The position numbers were made by a program, and so were the translations under genes. This document shows, in pieces, positions 59,600-64,000 of a stretch of 64,000 bases of DNA. The stretch spans positions 5,580,001 through 5,644,000 of the forward strand of contig CM075940.1 of NCBI GenBank assembly GCA_038030265.1, in the 5' to 3' direction. The notes below the pieces were generated by a model that saw nothing but the letters and a program-made list of their open reading frames with translations, had not been told where the DNA came from and did no database searches. Each line of letters opens with the position of its first letter. Within the stretch, counting starts at the first letter, position 1. The stretch comes from Corythucha ciliata. Taxonomy: Eukaryota; Arthropoda; Insecta; Hemiptera; Tingidae.

Positions 59600-60300
59600 T
59601 GCTTCGTGGCTAAAATTTCCTTGAAGCTTCGGCGGACAAAGTGCCAATTAAAGGCTAAAAGGTCGGCAAGCCAAGTTCACAGCTCAAACTGAGAAAAGTG
59701 CTAATTCACAGCTAAAAGCGAAAAAAATCGCTAATTCGCAGCTAAAATTATGAAAAGGCGCTAATTCATGGGTGTAATTGAGAAAAATCTCTTAATAGCG
59801 ACTAAAATCAGGAAAAACGCAAATTACTGCATAAATTCAGATAAATCGCTCATTCACGGCTAAAAAGGAGATAAATCGCTAACTCATGGCTTAGTGCACA
59901 GACTTTAGTGCAAAAAGTGAAAAAACCGCAATCTGCGGCCAAACTCAGAATTGCGTTGTGTAATTCGCGGCAAAAATTGGGGAAAACTCTAATTCGTGGC
60001 TGAAATGTAGAAAAATTGCTATAATTGAGGAGTTAATTTTGGAAAATTTTCACAGAAAATTGAGAAACTGGTTAGCCACGGCTTCCGGAAGCAACTTCTT
60101 GGCCATATTAGGTAAAAAACGCTAATTTACAGCAATAATTGAAAAAACGCAAAATCGCGGCTAAAATGGAGGCAAATCACTTATTCGTGGCTAAAATGGA
60201 GAGACAAATACAGCTTATTCACCGATTAAATTGTGAAGAAGCGCTAAAGTGTAGAAAAAACCGTAATTTGCGGTTAAAATGGAGAAAATGCCAAATCGCT
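59600..60300 (+). repeat. Degenerate minisatellite family A, forward orientation
   Basis: 'cgctaattcgcagctaaaat' and 'tatgaaaagg' units fill the right half of the hAT-like element at 57880-60378, opposite to those of its left half. Confidence 0.75.
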
Positions 60301-60628
60301 GCTCATTCTGAACGGTGACTTTATGAGGGCGCCGGTGAAAGGTTCGCCCGGGGCGCCAAATGTCTAAGGCCGGCACTGTAATACACACCAAGTGCCAAAT
60401 TTCTGCCTACTTTGGTAAGTGGTGGTAAGCGGAGATACATTGCTGAATCTGAAAGAATGAATCCTTCAGGATAACCACATTTTGTCTCGTCGGCACTCAC
60501 TAAAAAATCATTTTTTGGAGTTCGCTAATAAAAAAAATTAATTTCGAGGAATTTTGATGCTCAAAAAACGAATTTCGCAAGGATTTCCATATTTCCACTC
60601 TATGCCTACTCTTTTCAGTTTTTAACTA

Positions 60629-60653
60629 CGTACTATTATTATTATTATTATTA
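60629..60653. repeat. (TTA)n microsatellite
   Basis: TATTATTATTATTATTATTA run followed by TCATCATTA. Confidence 0.85.
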
Positions 60654-60719
60654 TCATCATTACTGTGCGATGTGAAAATAAAAAGTCTCCTTCAGGACAT
60701 GGGAAATAAATCTGAAATT

Positions 60720-60770
60720 TCGGGGGGGGGGGGGTCCGGACCCGGTGGCCCCCCACCCTGGCTACTCGCC
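60720..60770. other. G-run and hAT-like terminus
   Basis: A G13 run leads into CCGGTGGCCCCCCACCCTG, the reverse complement of a CAGGGTGGGGGGCC start. No partner or target duplication was found. Confidence 0.35.
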
Positions 60771-60879
60771 TGCAAGAAGACGTAATTTTAAAGATCAATT
60801 TCGCGGTTTTGCGCCCTAAAGCACCATTTTCGCATATCTGAATCAACTATAAAGCAAATTTGTTCAGATTTTGCTTCTC

Positions 60880-62200
60880 TGAGAAAACCCCCACCTTTAG
60901 TGGTGAAATTGCCAGTTTTTGGCCAAAATCACAGTTTTAGAGCCTACTAAAATCCCTGTTACTGTGCTAAAATCGCCATTTTAGCGCTTGAAGTCTGGGT
61001 CGACATTGTCCGTTTAAACGTTTTTGCATGCAAAATGCTAAATTATGGTTGTTCTTATTAGCTCAGCTTTTAGGGAGAAACGTCTCTTTAAACTCATATA
61101 TGGTCGACCCGGGCATAAATCGCAATTTTTACCATTATGAGCTAAAATCGCCAGATTCGAGGTAAACCCACTGAATATTATTAATGAAACAGTAGTAAAA
61201 CATCAGTTTTCAGTTGACAGTTTTAGGGTAAAAACTTCAATTTTCGGTTAAATCTCTACATTTTTGTGATAACTTTGCCGGTCTCGAGGTAAAACCTCCA
61301 GTTTCAGGTTTTTTTGTTTTTTTTTGCGTGATACCTAACTGACAACATTATTTTATAACGGTAAAATCACCAGTATTGTAGTGAAATCTTCAGTTTTTAT
61401 ATTAGACGTCAGCTTTGGCTTGAAATCGTCAGTTTTGTGTTGAAATCCTGATGAGTTTGTTCCTATGAGTTTTAAGGTAAAATATTTTGAGGGGGGGGGG
61501 GGCTGCTAGTTTTAGGGTAACATCGTCAGTTGAGGAAAGTTTATGAGATGAAATCGCAAGTGTTGGGGTGAAATTGCAAGTTTTTGTAGTAAAGTCTTCG
61601 GAAGAACACTTCAGGTTTGGAGTCGCGTCAGTTTTGTACTAATAAACTAACCAATTTCAGGTTAAAATACTTATTTTTAGGTTCAACCGTCAAATTTGAT
61701 TTTGGAGTAAATTCGCCAGTTTTGTGGTGAAGTTTTCAGTTATGTGGCAATACGTCAGGTTTACCACGAAATCGTCTATTTTTATATGAAATGTAGTCAC
61801 ATTTGGAATGAAGTCTTCAGTTTTGTCGTGAAATCGCCAGTTTTCATGGCAGAGTCGTCCTTTTTGGCATAATCCGTTTTGGGGAAAAACTCAGTTACAG
61901 AGGTGACATTGTCAGTTTTGAACTGAAATGTCCATTTTTGGGAGAGCTTTGACGAGAAATCGTACGGGTTTTGAGTAAAATCGCCACTTGAGGGATAAAA
62001 TCATCAGTTTTTAATGCAGTGTGGTCTGTTATTTTGGTAAGATCATTCGTTTTTCGTCAGTTTGGGTTAAGCCTGCCAGTTTTATTAGGGTGAAATCATC
62101 AGTTTTCGGCAAAGCCTTGGGTTTTAAAATCACTCGATGTGTTCGACTTAAGGCGTAAAATCGTCAGTTTTGAAGTAAAATATTCATTCTACTATGAACT
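60880..62200 (+). repeat. Degenerate minisatellite family E ('gtaaaatcgtCAGTTTTngggtg')
   Basis: Units of about 25-30 bp with the words 'aaatcgccagttttt', 'aaatcatcagttttcgg' and 'gggtgaaatc'. No gene. Confidence 0.75.
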
Positions 62201-62960
62201 TAATATTCTGCTAGTCTATAACGGCAAAAACTTGTCAAAAACAACGATTTTGCCCCTTTTTTCCTGTACAATGTGGCCATTTTCAATCTCTCGTATTAGG
62301 AGAATATGATGTGCCAGGAGTTTGAAAAATTCCTTTGTCAATGAGCTCCCAGTACTTTCTATGCTCTGCTCCTGGTCATTGGGCATTCGAACTTGTCAAA
62401 AACGACGATTTGGCCCCTTTCTTCCAGTGTAATGCGGCGATTTTCGACGTATCGTTTATCAGAGGAATATAAAATACTTGGAATTTTAACCGCAAATGGG
62501 TTTGGTGTGGTTCAGTGGATGAAATTAGCATAAAATTATTTCCACGTCGTTACTAAGCGTTTTAAGTGAGCCTGGCTCTCGATGGTGATATCGGACACCC
62601 TTGGAAATGCCGATCTCTCAACCTAAGTAGCATACTCGCAAACGCGCGAAATCATTTAAGCCATGCTTTACCACTTTCCGGGAAAAATTCCTCCATTGAT
62701 GAGCTCACAGCACTTTCCATTCTTCGGGTGTTTGAGGACCATGTGGCAATTGTTCATCTCTCGTATGAGGAGAATATGGATGTGCTTGAAACAGTCCTCT
62801 GTGGACGAGCTCCCAGCACTTTCTATTCTCCTGGTCATTGGGTACAAATAACCTGTCAAAAACAATGATTTTCCCCCTTACTTCCAGTGTAATGCGGTGA
62901 TTTTCGATGTATGTATCGGTATCAGGAGAATATGATGTGCTTGGAGCTCGACTCTCGGGA
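62200..62960. repeat. Family G repeats, inverted relative to 27780-28130
   Basis: Successive units with 'acttgtcaaaaacgacgatt', 'cccctttcttccagtgtaat', 'gcggcgattttcga', 'aggagaatatgatgtgc' and 'gagctcccagcactttctat'. Open frames of 60-100 codons here follow the repeat and share its phrases, so they are not considered genes. Confidence 0.7.
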
Positions 62961-63324
62961 GGTTTTTGGCGAAAAATGGTTAAAATTATTTAGAGCGTTC
63001 AAAATGAGTTGGGAAATGTATATTTCCAGGGGTGTCCGTTATGTAATGAGACCTATCTCCGGTTCTCATTATTTTTATCCCGAGTTCTTGCTCTGAGGTT
63101 TTAATTGGTAGGAGACCGGGAAAAACAAACAATTGCTAACAACACTATGTGTATTCAATCTGACTCGAAAAGAATGAGTACGGTGCAAGAAAAATCAATG
63201 ACTTGAAACTACTAAATAGCAATACCCCGCGGCTGAAAGAAAGCAGAACGAGAAAGGGGACTCATCTACGACGAAGCTTTCTCTGCGCCGGACTGCCCTC
63301 AGCCGGCGGCGACGATACTGAACC

Positions 63325-63420
63325 AAACCTGCCTCAGTCGAGACTCCGATGGCGACGACAACGCTGAGCCAAGCCTGCCTCAATCGAAACTCCGATGGCG
63401 ACGACGACTCTGCCTCACTC
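63325..63420. repeat. 46-bp direct repeat, two copies
   Basis: 'ctgcctcagtcgagactccg' plus 'atggcgacgac' recurs 46 bp later as 'ctgcctcaatcgaaactccg' plus 'atggcgacgac'. It is GC-richer than its surroundings. A 121-codon minus-strand frame (63195-63560) and a 135-codon plus-strand frame overlap here; neither is recognisable. Confidence 0.6.
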
Positions 63421-63779
63421 CGGCTCCAACCCCTCGTGGCCGTTCGGTGCAAGTTCACTCCATGTCTCTCCTTTTGCTTCCCTCTGACCTGCTTGGAGTC
63501 CCCCGGATCTCCCCACTCCTGCCACACCGGGGAGCTCGTGCCCACAACACCTCTACCCAACTTGTACCCCTTCTTTTCGTGTCAACTACGTTTTATGTAT
63601 GTAATGTACACATTACAGTTACAGTTATCTTTAACGAGAGCATTTTCACGGCGTCATTGGTTTCGGCCGAATTTCCCCACTGGAGTGTCTTTTGGATTCC
63701 TCGTACCGAGAAATCCCCTAGATACGCGGACGCGTCCAATTTTTGGATTTCCATAAAAAACGCCCTTCCATGGTGGGTG

Positions 63780-63960
63780 TTTTTAGGCAGTTTTCCCATA
63801 AGTGCTTCGGTCTGAGCCGTTTTGCAGGTCATGAGTCCCTCAGACCACGCTGAATTGAGAAATACAGACTGTCCCCTCCCAAAAAATGAGCGTTTCTGTA
63901 CCTAGTTTCGGGGGAAGAGTACATTCTCCCTTCATAGTGAGGAGTAGCGTGCAGTCATGA
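63780..63960. repeat. 'ccctcagacc' family repeat, third locus
   Basis: 'gcttcggtctgagccgttt', 'catgagtccctcagaccac', 'gctgaattgagaaatacag' and 'aaaaaatgagcgtttctg' match the units at 2690-3390. Confidence 0.6.
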
Positions 63961-64000
63961 GGCCCTTTTCTGTAGAAACGCTCAGCTTGACTGCTGAACA

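Larger units (their letters stand above)
57880..60378. mobile_element. Non-autonomous hAT-like element, complete ends
   Basis: The left end CAGTGCCGGCTTTAAGGGGG (57880) and right end TCTAAGGCCGGCACTG (60378) are mutual inverted repeats of 10 bp. Right subterminal GTTCGCCCGGGGCGCCAAAT matches the left end of the inverted element at 18822. The flanking octamers (TATAAACA and TAATACAC) do not match, so the target duplication is lost. The first half holds family A in reverse orientation and the second half (59600-60300) forward. No transposase. Confidence 0.75.

Noticed and set aside
62566..62868. 100-codon open frame
   Set aside because: It follows family G repeat units and repeats its own phrases; no homology recognised.
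63195..63756. Overlapping 121- and 135-codon frames on opposite strands
   Set aside because: Caused by a GC-richer stretch with a 46-bp direct repeat; both frames are open together and neither has a recognisable motif.

Overview
The window is animal nuclear DNA. It is AT-rich, has short GT-AG introns (many of 60-130 bp) and polyadenylation signals, and holds five recognisable genes in a very large excess of repeats. The proteins look arthropod, probably insect, but that is inference from similarity and the species cannot be named from the sequence.

Genes. A HAND-family bHLH transcription factor lies at 14919-15485 (+); its first coding exon was not found. A compact cluster follows at 31.8-54.6 kb: the G-protein beta-5 subunit (+, 31863-34315), DNA ligase IV (-, 36362-41938), signal peptidase complex subunit 3 (+, 42240-49876) and a PEBP-family protein (-, 50534-54645). 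The order is convergent, divergent, convergent. Ligase IV and SPCS3 start 301 bp apart and probably share a promoter. Ligase IV carries an apparent one-base frameshift in a T5/A5 run at 38299-38303.

Mobile DNA. Two broken non-LTR retrotransposons lie on the minus strand, at about 190-2370 and 23.2-27.17 kb. The 3' region of the second holds a 439-bp palindrome with a tRNA-like gene in each arm. Several non-autonomous hAT-like elements have recognisable CAGNG ends; the element at 18822-22003 has a perfect 8-bp target duplication, and those at 10326-12775, 32070-32516 and 57880-60378 are less complete. Several short foldback elements (MITEs) were also found. The first 1.7 kb of the last hAT element plus its flank is duplicated in tandem (54903-59550).

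Satellite-like filler. Much of the rest consists of degenerate arrays of roughly 20-35-bp units in a handful of families. In two hAT elements the arrays occur in opposite orientations in the two halves, so the whole element could fold back.

Most notable observation. Two copies of a dispersed repeat (21375-21458 + and 45614-45695 -) each contain a complete hammerhead ribozyme core in type III arrangement. The minus-strand copy has no mismatch in stems I, III or the base of stem II. Coordinates of exons were deduced by eye from splice sites, reading phase and remembered conservation of each family; no alignment program was run.
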